In this document: piece after piece, positions 1 through 7,041 of the stretch
Numbering within the stretch: position 1 is the stretch's first letter
Layout: every line of letters begins with the position of its first letter
Assembly: GCA_016765335.1 (NCBI GenBank)
Contig: JAESQE010000115.1
Coordinates: 2,000 to 10,352, forward strand
Direction: 5' to 3'
DNA from: Planctomycetaceae bacterium
Lineage (GTDB): Bacteria > Planctomycetota > Planctomycetia > Planctomycetales > Planctomycetaceae
Length of the DNA stretch: 8,353 nucleotides
Program-made: the position numbers and the translations under genes
Notes under the pieces: model-generated
The model's database searches: none
Seen by the model: only the letters and a program-made list of their open reading frames with translations
Told to the model about the DNA's origin: nothing

Positions 1-2574
1 GAAGCGAAGTTGAACGATCCCAGCGAAGGGTTGTCTCAGTTTGGTGATGCTCCTCAAGTTGCCATCGATAATTGCCGCGAGACTCTCAAAAGGATCCAAG
101 GCGGATTGCAACTGCTGAAAGAAGATAGCCAAGCCGCTGATGCGTTCCAATTTATGAATCAAGCGATGTGGCATCAACGAACACATTCGATCTTGGCAGA
201 AAAAATTCGCCGTGGAGAGCAGCCCGAATTCGACAAGGAAATTGATCAATCCAAAAACCGCAGTTGGCGTTCATTTCAGATTGCGTTCATTCTGCTTAAT
301 TTAGAGGGTGTAACAAAACTCGACCACCCTGATCGTGGCGAAGGCCCGGAGGCACTTTGCGATCTGTTATTCTTTCCTACTGGTGGTGGTAAAACTGAAG
401 CGTACCTGGGTCTTTCAGCTTACACGATGGGACTACGGCGGCTACAGGGTGTCATCGCAGGTCGTGTTGGCGACGAAGGTGTCGCTGTTTTGATGCGGTA
501 CACATTACGACTACTGACGATTCAGCAATTTCAGCGAGCAACGGCTCTGATTTGTGCTTGTGAATTCATCCGTCGCAAGTCTCTTGAGTCAGGGGATGCC
601 CGTTGGGGCAAGTCTCCTTTTCGCATAGGATTGTGGGTGGGCCGTAAAACAACTCCCAATCGTACCGATGATGCTGTTGAAGCAATCAAGCAGGCTCGTG
701 GTAATCAATATGGTGGAGGCTCAGGAATTGGAACGCCGTATCAATTAACGGCCTGCCCCTGGTGTGGCAGTGCTATCGATGCAGGCAAACATCTTGAAGC
801 AAAGCCATATCCACAAGGATCGGGGAGAACGATAACGTATTGTGGCGATAAGCACGGATTATGTCTTTTTAGTCGTCGCCAAGCACCAGAAGAAGGTTTG
901 CCAATTGTGGTGGTTGATGAAGAGATTTACCGCCGATTGCCAACACTGCTGATTGCCACAGTGGATAAGTTCGCCCAGATGCCATGGAAGGGTGAAGTGC
1001 AAATGTTATTTGGGCAAGTTGATGGCGTATGTGAACGACACGGTTTCAAATCACCAGAGATTGAAGACTCTACATTTCACCCCAAATCAAAGTTCGGTCT
1101 GCCACCTGCAAAACTGTTGGATCATCCCCAGCTTCGACCACCAGACCTTATCATTCAAGATGAATTGCACCTTATCAGTGGCCCTCTGGGAACGCTGGTT
1201 GGTCTGTATGAAACAGCCATCGACAAACTCTGTACATGGGAAGTTGATGGGAAGAATGTGAGGCCTAAGGTTATTGCATCAACAGCGACAATCAAAAATG
1301 CAGACGTGCAGGTTCGCAGTTTGTTTTTGAGGACAGTAAATATTTTTCCACCCCCCGGTTTGGATGTGCGAGATAATTTCTTCTCATTGCAAAAGGAACC
1401 GACCGATGAAGACTTTGGACGACTCTATATTGGTGTCTGTTCTCCAGGGCGTAGATTGAAAGCGGTATTGATTCAAGTTTACGTATCACTGCTTTGTTCT
1501 GCCCAGTCTCTTTACGAAAAATATGGCAAAGAAATTGACCCTTGGATGACTCTTGTGGGGTACTTCAACTCTATGCGAGAACTTGGTGGAATGAGGCGTC
1601 TGGTGGATGACAGTATTTATACCCGCTGCCAAAAACAAGATCGACGAGGTTTGGCAAAGCGGTATCTCAATGGGAATTATCTGGGGGAATTAACGAGTCG
1701 CATGAGGTCGGAAGAAATTCCTAAAACTCTTGACCGTTTGGAGTCGGTATTTGACCCGGCACTTGAAGAACTGAGAAAGGAAGCCTACAAAACGAAAAAC
1801 TTCCAAAACCTTCCCCAAAAACCGATTGATGTGTTACTCGCTACAAATATGATTTCTGTAGGTGTGGATGTTAGCCGATTGGGACTGATGGTTGTTGCCG
1901 GTCAACCAAAAGCAACAGCGGAATATATTCAAGCAACAAGTCGTGTCGGTCGTGCATTTCCCGGCTTGGTTGTCACGGTGTTCAACTGGGCGAGACCTCG
2001 GGATTTATCCCACTATGAAACTTTCGAGCATTATCACTCATCCTTCTATAAGCATGTGGAGCCTCTGTCAGTAACACCCTTCTCACCGGGAGCATTACAG
2101 CGTGGTTTAGCGGGGCTTCTGGTATCACTCGTACGGCTACGTAGCACGGAGTTTAATTCAAATGATTCTGCATCGAAGATTTCAACCAGCAGTCCTTATG
2201 TGCAAGAAGCAATTGACACGATAGTCAAACGTGCTGAGTTAATCGGTGATAACACGAATACTGGTGATTACTGTCGGGCGGAACTTCTGAGTAAAGCTGA
2301 TATGTGGCAAGCAGAAGCTCAGAACAGAGCGGGGGGTAGAACACTGACTTATAAGGAGGGGTTTGGTAAGGGAGTAAAAAAAGGTACGACAATCAACTTG
2401 CTCCAACGTCCCAGTTTAGAACGATGGGAGGAGTTTACTTGTCTGAATTCGCTTCGAGAAGTCGAGCCTCCAGTAAAATTTATCATCAATGATGGGGGAT
2501 TGGATATTGGAAGTGATGAAGAGACTGGCGAACAGGATAAACCTGACACAATAGAACAAAAGGAAGGGGAATAA
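1..2574 (+). CDS. drmA: DISARM helicase DrmA, 5' end outside the window
   Basis: DrmA is the large helicase of the DISARM anti-phage system. It forms a DNA-binding complex with DrmB that acts against incoming unmodified DNA. The frame is open from the first base, so the TTG at 10 is probably not the true start and the N-terminus lies upstream. Counting from that TTG, superfamily 2 motifs appear in order: Walker A PTGGGKTE (123-130), a zinc-ribbon-like insert with CPWC (249-252) and Cys278/Cys285, the DEAH-type box DELH (384-387), STAT (424-427), ATNMISVGVDV (611-621) and QATSRVGR (641-648). The long insert between Walker A and DELH and the following DUF1998 gene are typical of DrmA. The visible 854 codons are uninterrupted. 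The stop lies 2 nt before drmB. Identification rests on motifs plus the A-B-C gene order. A generic DUF1998-associated helicase is the main alternative, made unlikely by drmC. Confidence 0.9.
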   Translation, partial: EAKLNDPSEGLSQFGDAPQVAIDNCRETLKRIQGGLQLLKEDSQAADAFQFMNQAMWHQRTHSILAEKIRRGEQPEFDKEIDQSKNRSWRSFQIAFILLNLEGVTKLDHPDRGEGPEALCDLLFFPTGGGKTEAYLGLSAYTMGLRRLQGVIAGRVGDEGVAVLMRYTLRLLTIQQFQRATALICACEFIRRKSLESGDARWGKSPFRIGLWVGRKTTPNRTDDAVEAIKQARGNQYGGGSGIGTPYQLTACPWCGSAIDAGKHLEAKPYPQGSGRTITYCGDKHGLCLFSRRQAPEEGLPIVVVDEEIYRRLPTLLIATVDKFAQMPWKGEVQMLFGQVDGVCERHGFKSPEIEDSTFHPKSKFGLPPAKLLDHPQLRPPDLIIQDELHLISGPLGTLVGLYETAIDKLCTWEVDGKNVRPKVIASTATIKNADVQVRSLFLRTVNIFPPPGLDVRDNFFSLQKEPTDEDFGRLYIGVCSPGRRLKAVLIQVYVSLLCSAQSLYEKYGKEIDPWMTLVGYFNSMRELGGMRRLVDDSIYTRCQKQDRRGLAKRYLNGNYLGELTSRMRSEEIPKTLDRLESVFDPALEELRKEAYKTKNFQNLPQKPIDVLLATNMISVGVDVSRLGLMVVAGQPKATAEYIQATSRVGRAFPGLVVTVFNWARPRDLSHYETFEHYHSSFYKHVEPLSVTPFSPGALQRGLAGLLVSLVRLRSTEFNSNDSASKISTSSPYVQEAIDTIVKRAELIGDNTNTGDYCRAELLSKADMWQAEAQNRAGGRTLTYKEGFGKGVKKGTTINLLQRPSLERWEEFTCLNSLREVEPPVKFIINDGGLDIGSDEETGEQDKPDTIEQKEGE
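2561..2570 (+). promoter_or_regulatory. Ribosome binding site of drmB
   Basis: The purine run AGGAAGGGGA ends 6 nt before the ATG at 2577 and lies inside the last codons of drmA. It supports this ATG as the drmB start and suggests that drmB translation is coupled to the end of drmA. Confidence 0.7.
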
Positions 2575-2576
2575 TT

Positions 2577-4426
2577 ATGTCGAATTCTTCCCATATGAAA
2601 AGGTCTGAGGTTGGCGAAGTTCGTCCAAGTCAAACACTGACAACTTATGGTGTTGGTTCACTCGTTGATCTTCCCAACATGTCAGTTATAGTAATGGGTT
2701 TAGACGACTGGCCCGCCCAGCATGCAACTGAGATTGCTGAAGAGCGTCTGCTGTTATCAGCCCAGTCAATTCTCGGGCCACAGGTTTCACGATTTCTAAC
2801 CCCACCTCGTGGCTCCGATTCAGTTGGAGCACAATCGAATTGGTTTGATGAATCACAACAGATTGGTATCCCGGTTGCCCCTTTCCCACGTTGGATGATC
2901 TGCTCTCGCTGCCGATTACTTGCCCACTTAAATCGGGACTATTTGAGAGTCAACAGCCTGCTTATCGACCAGACAAAGCATGTTATGTCCATCATTGCAA
3001 TCCGAAGGGGCGTCCGCCATTGGTGATTCCAGCCCGATTTTTGGTGACATGTGACCATGGACATTTGGATGATTTCCCCTGGCTCGAATTTGTCCATCGT
3101 GGTCCAAGCGACTGCAACGGGCCATTAAGGTTACACGAATTCGGGCCATCTGGAGAAATGGCAGACGTGACTGTGTTCTGTGACAAATGCGAAGCTCGTA
3201 GGAGGCTAGCGGAAGTCGTTGGCCCACAGGGAGCAAAGCAAATGCCACCTTGCTCTGGTAGGCGACCCCACCTGCGAGATCATGACCCCAATGGTTGCGA
3301 CTGTGAGGGAGTCAGACCAATTGCATTGGGTGCATCTAACTTATGGTTTCCAGTATTGATCTCAGCATTATCAGTTCCACAAGCTACCGATGAGCTTGGG
3401 CGACTTATTGAAGATAATTGGGTTGTATTAGAGAAAGCCACAAACCTCGGTGTACTTCAGGCATTCCGGCAGATCGGACAACTAAAAGAGTTGACCAAAT
3501 ACACAGATGGGCAAATTTGGAAAAAACTCCAAGAGAAAAACGAGGGTGTCGATAAAGAAGCTGAGGAGCCAGATGATCTAAAAACTCCTGAATGGAAGGT
3601 TTTCTCAAATCCATCAAACGCCAAAGAAGGACGAACTTTTAAGCTGCGTCCTGTTGATCCACCTGAAGAATTCACTCAGTTTTTTGAGAAGATTGTACTA
3701 GTTGAGAAATTACGTGAAGTTCGAGCACTTGTCGGATTCACGCGAATTATGTCACCAAGAGATTTCGATAATCCTGCTGATCTTCCCGAAGAGCGACGTG
3801 CCAGTATTTCACGGAAGAAGCCGACATGGATTCCTGCTAGTGAGACACGTGGTGAAGGCATCTTTTTCCAGTTTGACGAACAAAAGATCCAAGACTGGGT
3901 GAGTAGCAATCAAGCATTTGATCATGAGTTTGAGAGCGGGCATCGTTCATGGCGTGCATCCAAAGGTCTTGACCCTGAGGTTGGTTATCCCGGAATTCGA
4001 TTTGTCTTGCTACACACGTTTGCTCACTCACTCATTCGTCAACTTGCTATCGAGTGCGGGTACACTTCAGCATCGATTTCGGAGAGAATCTACTCACGAA
4101 ATCCATCTGACGGTGACCCAATGGCAGGTGTGTTGATCTATACTTCAGCGTCAGACAGTGAAGGGACTTTAGGTGGACTTTGTACTCTTGGTGAACCTGA
4201 CAAACTTGGGCGGCATATCAAGCGTGCCTTGGAAAAAATGAGCCTTTGTTCTTCAGACCCTTTGTGCTCTGAACATCTAGTGGATGGTGGGGAAACATTG
4301 CACGGAGCATCATGTCATGCTTGTTCATTTCTGCCAGAAACATCTTGCGAACGTGGCAACAAGTATTTAGATCGTTCTTCTCTCGTTCCAACTATGGAGA
4401 GGGCAGATGTCTCCTTCTTTGGGTAA
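2577..4426 (+). pseudogene. drmB: DISARM DUF1998 protein DrmB, split by a one-base frameshift
   Basis: DrmB partners DrmA in the DISARM DNA-sensing complex. The gene starts at ATG 2577 behind a good ribosome site. That frame runs through PFPRWMICSRCRLLA and then leaves the family pattern, stopping at 3024-3026. The rest is in the -1 frame, open from 2891 to the TAA at 4424-4426. Adding one C to the CCC at 2923-2925 gives CSRCRLLAPLKSG and one 616-residue protein, about the expected DrmB size. In the restored numbering, cysteine pairs lie at 109/112, 136/141 and 202/205. PARFLVTCDHGHLDDFPW (about 152-169) is a family hallmark. The DUF1998 region begins near 475 with RFVLLHTFAHSL and ends in a cysteine-rich tail (CSSDPLC, GASCHAC). 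No canonical slippery heptamer was seen at the switch point, so programmed frameshifting is not favoured. Real mutation and sequencing error are both possible. The gap to drmC is 6 nt. Confidence 0.88.
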
Positions 4427-4432
4427 ATCTTT

Positions 4433-5224
4433 ATGAACTCGAATCGTATCATCGTTGAAGCCGCAACCGGATTGGCTGAAAGTCTACCGTTCAGCACCGT
4501 TGAGACCGTGGCTACGGCAATTTTGACGAGTAATTCGTCAACCTTGAAAGCAGAGATTACAAAGAGAGTCCCTCATCACCATCAACGTGATCTTGTTTTA
4601 GCTTTTGTAGATCAGTGGCGACAGGATGCCTGTAATCTTGGTCCCACCGTTGTTGCTATCGCTTTACAAACGGCTGCTCTTTCAGAGCAAAGGCATAAAG
4701 ACTCTCAGAGTGTTGAACTTGTTTGGACTGGCCCTGACGCTGGGGACACGCCCTTTCGTCGAACTGAACAAGCAATTCTGCAAGTCTTGGATTCTGCACG
4801 GGATCGAATCACGCTCGTCAGTTTCGCCGTGTATCGCATCCCTAACATCGCCAATGCACTTGTCCGGGCTGCAAAGCGTGGGGTCAAATTGACCGTTATT
4901 GTTGAAACACCGGACAAACTGGATGGCGAGAATGAATACAGCACGCTTCGTGCATTGGGGGAAGAGGTTGAGGCATGTTCTTCGGTTTACTTCTGGCCAA
5001 AAGAAAAACGAAAGCTGAGCAGAACAAAGAAACCCGGTATCTTACACGTAAAATGTGCAGTGGCAGATGGAGAATGGTTGTTTTTATCCTCTGCCAATCT
5101 CACTCAGCAAGCGTTTACAATTAACATGGAACTGGGAATGCCGGTTCGAGGTGGGTCAATCCCACAACGAGTAGAACAGCAGTTTGAAAAATTGATTAAG
5201 ATGAAAATCGTAGAAACTATTTGA
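4433..5224 (+). CDS. drmC: DISARM phospholipase-D-family protein DrmC
   Basis: This 263-residue protein carries one PLD/nuclease active-site motif near its C-terminus: HVKCAVAD, with His205, Lys207 and Asp212 (HxKx4D), followed by LSSANLT (218-224). Upstream, LVSFAVYRI (about 128-136) and a basic VRAAKRGVKLTVIVE segment (144-158) match the fold before the catalytic strand in PLDc_2-type proteins. A single HKD motif implies that a full site forms by dimerisation, as in related nucleases. There is no signal peptide or membrane segment, so it is probably cytosolic. The ATG lies 6 nt after the drmB stop with only a weak ribosome site, so translation probably depends on drmB. A frameshifted drmB could therefore lower its expression. 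In the family DrmC accompanies DrmAB, and it was reported dispensable in a tested class 2 system. It is the last plus-strand gene; an insertion sequence end begins 6 nt after its stop. Confidence 0.87.
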   Translation: MNSNRIIVEAATGLAESLPFSTVETVATAILTSNSSTLKAEITKRVPHHHQRDLVLAFVDQWRQDACNLGPTVVAIALQTAALSEQRHKDSQSVELVWTGPDAGDTPFRRTEQAILQVLDSARDRITLVSFAVYRIPNIANALVRAAKRGVKLTVIVETPDKLDGENEYSTLRALGEEVEACSSVYFWPKEKRKLSRTKKPGILHVKCAVADGEWLFLSSANLTQQAFTINMELGMPVRGGSIPQRVEQQFEKLIKMKIVETI

Positions 5225-5230
5225 GCGACT

Positions 5231-5255
5231 TGGAGTTCCCACGGATAGTGGACAC
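5231..5255 (-). repeat. Probable terminal inverted repeat of an IS3-family element
   Basis: The segment begins TGGAGTTCCCACGG and contains AGTGGACAC. It lies just outside the stop of the transposase remnant, where the right end of an IS3 element belongs. Many IS3 ends start with TG and have a GTTGGACA- or TAGACAC-like core. No inverted copy was found in the window, so the other end is lost. The exact boundary is inferred. Confidence 0.45.
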
Positions 5256-5265
5256 AGGGTTAAGG

Positions 5266-5459
5266 TTAGGTGGCCTTCGCAAACTGGATGGATCTTTGGT
5301 AACCCAGGGCTGAGTGTTTTCTGATCCGATTGTAAAAGGTTTCGATGTATTCGAACAAGCCGCTACGGACGGCTCGACGAGTTTTGTACCGCTGGTGGTG
5401 ATTTGGGTCCTTCTTCAAGGTCGAAAAAACGACTCCATTGGAGCATTGTCCCAGCCTGA
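5266..5459 (-). pseudogene. IS3-family transposase (OrfB), C-terminal remnant
   Basis: On the minus strand the segment reads GWDNAPMESFF, then after a one-base frameshift STLKKDPNHHQRYKTRR, then GLFEYIETFYNRIRKHSALGY and a TAA at 5268-5266. These are the hallmark blocks of the IS3-family DDE integrase C-terminus (DNA(x)ESFFSTLK, FEYIExFYNRxRxHSALGY). The frames join if the A6 run at 5424-5429 (plus strand) gains one base. Only about 65 codons remain, against nearly 300 in a full OrfB. The catalytic Asp residues and OrfA are missing, and an in-frame stop at 5462-5460 precedes the preserved part. The copy cannot encode an active transposase. It sits between drmC and the minus-strand accessory genes. 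Confidence 0.85.
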
Positions 5460-5704
5460 TTAGTGGTCTGACTATTCATTGTCGCTCTCCATTTGATGAA
5501 ATTGAAATTGGTTGGCCAGCCTCGGGGAGGGCGGCCTTTGTATGCAGGAACAGAACTGTTTTGACTCAATGGAGAAAAGACTCTCGTGGAATATGGGGTG
5601 TCATCAGTTTCTTTTGCTCCTATTGTTTCAAATACTTCAAGTGAATTCCTCGATCTTCGCTTCCATCGCCGTCCATTCGTGTGGCGGGATTGGTTGGCCT
5701 TCAA
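5460..5704 (-). pseudogene. Unknown reading frame cut off at the IS junction
   Basis: A minus-strand frame open from TTG 5704 to the stop at 5365-5363 has two parts. The part from about 5650 to 5460 has a protein-like composition (LEVFETIGAKETDD, then VPAYKGRPPRGWPTNFNF). Beyond about 5459 the same frame runs out of register through the transposase remnant and becomes meaningless. The likely explanation is a gene whose 3' end was replaced by the IS. The TTG start would overlap the preceding 134-residue gene by about 68 nt, and no clear ribosome site supports it, so the start is uncertain. No family is recognised. It could also be more decayed IS or non-coding DNA. Confidence 0.35.
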
Positions 5705-6041
5705 TAATCAGGATTCCAGTGTAGGCATTCTGTCGTGACCAGAAATCTAGTTCTCGCTCACGGCGTTTCCGGTGCTTTCGCAACAGGACTTGATCTACCC
5801 GGCGATACCAGTTTGCCTGGCACTTGCGAGCCTTGCTGCTGAACTCTGCACTGAATCTGGTTGCAGAGACTATGAAGCCAGGGTTCAGGTAAAAGCATCC
5901 TCTCCTCTTGCCCTCGGCAATCTCTCCAATCTTCTTGGAAGTGGATTCAATCCAAGCGTCTTCGTCCCATTCGGGAAGTTGACGTTCCTTGACATGAACC
6001 ACAGGTGACTTTCGTTGGAAGGGAATCTCGTTTAATGGCAT
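5637..6041 (-). CDS. Hypothetical protein, 134 residues, basic
   Basis: No family is recognised. The ATG at 6041-6039 is preceded by AAAAGGAG at a 7-nt spacing, strong support for a real gene and for this start. The protein is hydrophilic. It has an N-terminal half rich in charged residues (VKERQLPEWDEDAWIEST), a central segment GCFYLNPGFIVSATRFSAEF (about 48-67), a very basic stretch with RKHRKRRERELDFWSRQ (about 87-103) and a proline-containing C-terminus (GQPIPPHEWTAM). The basic part could bind nucleic acid, but nothing specific shows this. No signal peptide or transmembrane helix is visible. It lies downstream of the ribbon-helix-helix gene with the same style of ribosome site, and both probably belong to the accessory block headed by the ATPase gene. 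Confidence 0.7.
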   Translation of the reverse strand: MPLNEIPFQRKSPVVHVKERQLPEWDEDAWIESTSKKIGEIAEGKRRGCFYLNPGFIVSATRFSAEFSSKARKCQANWYRRVDQVLLRKHRKRRERELDFWSRQNAYTGILIIEGQPIPPHEWTAMEAKIEEFT

Positions 6042-6210
6042 CGTTCTACTCCTTTTGTTTGAGATTTAGATAACTCATTTTTCTTCTTATTTGCATTCGT
6101 ATATGTCAGGTCTCGGCATTCGACGGTGACTTTCACTTCGCTGGTCAATATTCCCTTGATCGCAAAGCGGCCCTCCTTCAGGCTTGCCGAGGTGTGGGGT
6201 CATTGTCAGG
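6032..6210 (-). other. Short stretch between two small genes with a protein-like frame lacking an ATG
   Basis: Between the 73- and 134-residue genes one minus-strand frame is open to a stop at 6034-6032, which overlaps the start of the 134-residue gene. It reads SLKEGRFAIKGILTSEVKVT and onward to a lysine-rich end. The alternating hydrophobic pattern looks coding, but there is no ATG. A TTG at 6148 would give only 38 residues and has no clear ribosome site. It may be a decayed gene piece, or the displaced tail of the neighbouring small gene. Confidence 0.2.
6049..6056 (-). promoter_or_regulatory. Ribosome binding site of the 134-residue gene
   Basis: AAAAGGAG on the minus strand lies 7 nt before the ATG at 6041. 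It fixes the start and matches the spacing of the site in front of the 73-residue gene. Confidence 0.75.
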
Positions 6211-6216
6211 TTTCTG

Positions 6217-6438
6217 CTACCCGGACGGAGCCTGTAACGGGATCGCTTCCTGGAGGAAGTGGTACAGGTAATCCGGCGGGTCCATGCAACTGAGGGAGGC
6301 CTGGGTCTGGACGTGATAGTAAATCTTGTCAGGTACGATCACCGTGATGCTTTTACATCCTGGTGGAATCTTCCCATCAATCCTTCGTGGTGCCCGTGAC
6401 GCTTTTTTCGTCAAAGGCAGTGCTAAGTTCTCAGTCAT
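6217..6438 (-). CDS. Small protein with a probable ribbon-helix-helix fold, 73 residues
   Basis: The ATG at 6438-6436 follows AAGGAG at 7 nt, so the start is well supported. After a basic N-terminal segment (TKKASRAPRRIDG) comes ITVIVPDKIYYHVQTQASLS, then CMDPPDYLYHFLQEAI. This matches the ribbon-helix-helix pattern of a short beta strand ending in a proline, a first helix, a tight turn and a second helix ending in LQEAI. The MetJ/Arc/CopG group uses this fold for DNA binding as a dimer, so a small repressor or antitoxin-like role is plausible. This is inferred from pattern only. No toxin gene is recognised beside it. A long purine-rich leader precedes it on the minus strand. Confidence 0.65.
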   Translation of the reverse strand: MTENLALPLTKKASRAPRRIDGKIPPGCKSITVIVPDKIYYHVQTQASLSCMDPPDYLYHFLQEAIPLQAPSG

Positions 6439-6445
6439 TAAACAT

Positions 6446-6451
6446 CTCCTT
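6446..6451 (-). promoter_or_regulatory. Ribosome binding site of the ribbon-helix-helix gene
   Basis: AAGGAG on the minus strand lies 7 nt before the ATG at 6438. It is a near-consensus site and the main evidence that this short frame is translated. Confidence 0.75.
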
Positions 6452-6498
6452 GATTTGAGAGTCAGATATTCTCTTTAGTACACCCTGTTATTCAATTC

Positions 6499-6792
6499 CT
6501 ACTTTAATTCCCTGTTAGTATTCATATCCCTGCAATTGTTCTTGTCCCTGATGTTTCCTGTGATTGTTTTACTTGTTTCTTGTCCCTGTGTTTTTTCTTG
6601 TCCTGTTTGTTTTTCTTTTGCCTGTTATTCTGTTGTTTGTTTTTCTTGTCCTATTTTTGATTCTACTTTTTTCTGTTCTTTTTCCTGTGTTTTTTCTGCT
6701 CTGGCTTTTTCTACTTCTACTACTTGATTGGTTGTGTGACTGACGCCACGCTCGCCGTCCTTGATTGAACACCGCTTCTGGATTCCACCAGA
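6499..6792 (-). pseudogene. Possible decayed gene with a Glu/Lys/Gln-rich tail
   Basis: One minus-strand frame runs from just after a stop at 6795-6793. It begins SGGIQKRCSIKDGERGVSHT, continues VVEVEKARAEKTQEKEQKK, hits TAA at 6627-6625 in the context GAA-TAA-CAG, then continues QAKEKQTGQEKTQGQE to TAG at 6501-6499. The composition on both sides of the internal stop is alike, as if one CAA had become TAA. It has no ATG start and no ribosome site. It could be a broken coiled-coil-type protein or low-complexity DNA that happens to be open. Confidence 0.3.
6530..6727 (-). repeat. Polypurine tract with imperfect GGACAAGAA repeats
   Basis: About 200 bases are nearly all C/T-rich on the plus strand, hence G/A-rich on the minus strand. 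The 9-mer TTCTTGTCC (plus strand) occurs at 6539, 6577, 6595 and 6643, and a longer GTTTGTTTTTCTT block occurs at about 6605 and 6636. The spacing is irregular (38, 18 and 48 nt), so this is not a CRISPR array or a regular tandem repeat. It lies upstream of the 73-residue gene and would be unstructured if transcribed. Confidence 0.6.
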
Positions 6793-6922
6793 TTACATCT
6801 GCCACGACCGCGGTTCTCGTCGCAACAGTTATCTCTACTGGCTCATCGAATGCACATCTGCATGAGATATCCGCAGAAACCGCTGCAACCGAAGCCTCCA
6901 CAACATCATTCAGATATGAAAT

Positions 6923-6954
6923 CAGCCCCGTGCTCCAGGTGGAACACGGGGCTG
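6923..6954 (-). terminator. Hairpin with a perfect 10-bp stem, terminator-like
   Basis: CAGCCCCGTG (6923-6932) pairs perfectly with CACGGGGCTG (6945-6954) around a 12-base loop. On the minus strand the stem is followed by ATTTCATAT, a short and imperfect T-rich tail. It lies about 160 nt past the stop of the ATPase gene, so it could be a backup terminator. A protein-binding palindrome is also possible. Confidence 0.5.
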
Positions 6955-7041
6955 GATACAATCCGTAATAAGGTTCTCGCTACTATCACTCCATTCGTTT
7001 TTTTAGTATGGACACATTCTTCCTCGATTTATTATCAGGGA

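Noticed and set aside
2916..2940. Programmed -1 ribosomal frameshift in drmB
   Set aside because: No X XXY YYZ slippery heptamer was found where the family pattern changes frame (TTA CTT GCC CAC), and no obvious stimulatory hairpin was noticed.
2891..4426. Separate second gene starting at TTG 2891
   Set aside because: Its first 11 residues do not match DrmB, there is no ribosome site at 2891, and one inserted base joins it to the upstream frame as one family-length protein.
6539..6651. CRISPR array or iteron set made of TTCTTGTCC copies
   Set aside because: The repeat is only 9 bases, the spacing is irregular (38, 18 and 48 nt), and the sequence is low complexity.
6536..6727. 63-residue plus-strand Phe/Cys/Ser-rich membrane-like peptide
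   Set aside because: It is a by-product of the polypyrimidine tract, with no ribosome site and no domain pattern.
6569..6961. 130-residue minus-strand protein from TTG 6961
   Set aside because: It has no ribosome site, spans a perfect hairpin and ends in a low-complexity Lys/Arg/Thr/Asn tail that looks like the wrong frame of a purine tract.
7007..7017. AGTATGGACAC as the missing second IS end
   Set aside because: It is in direct rather than inverted orientation relative to 5231-5255, and the flanking bases do not match.
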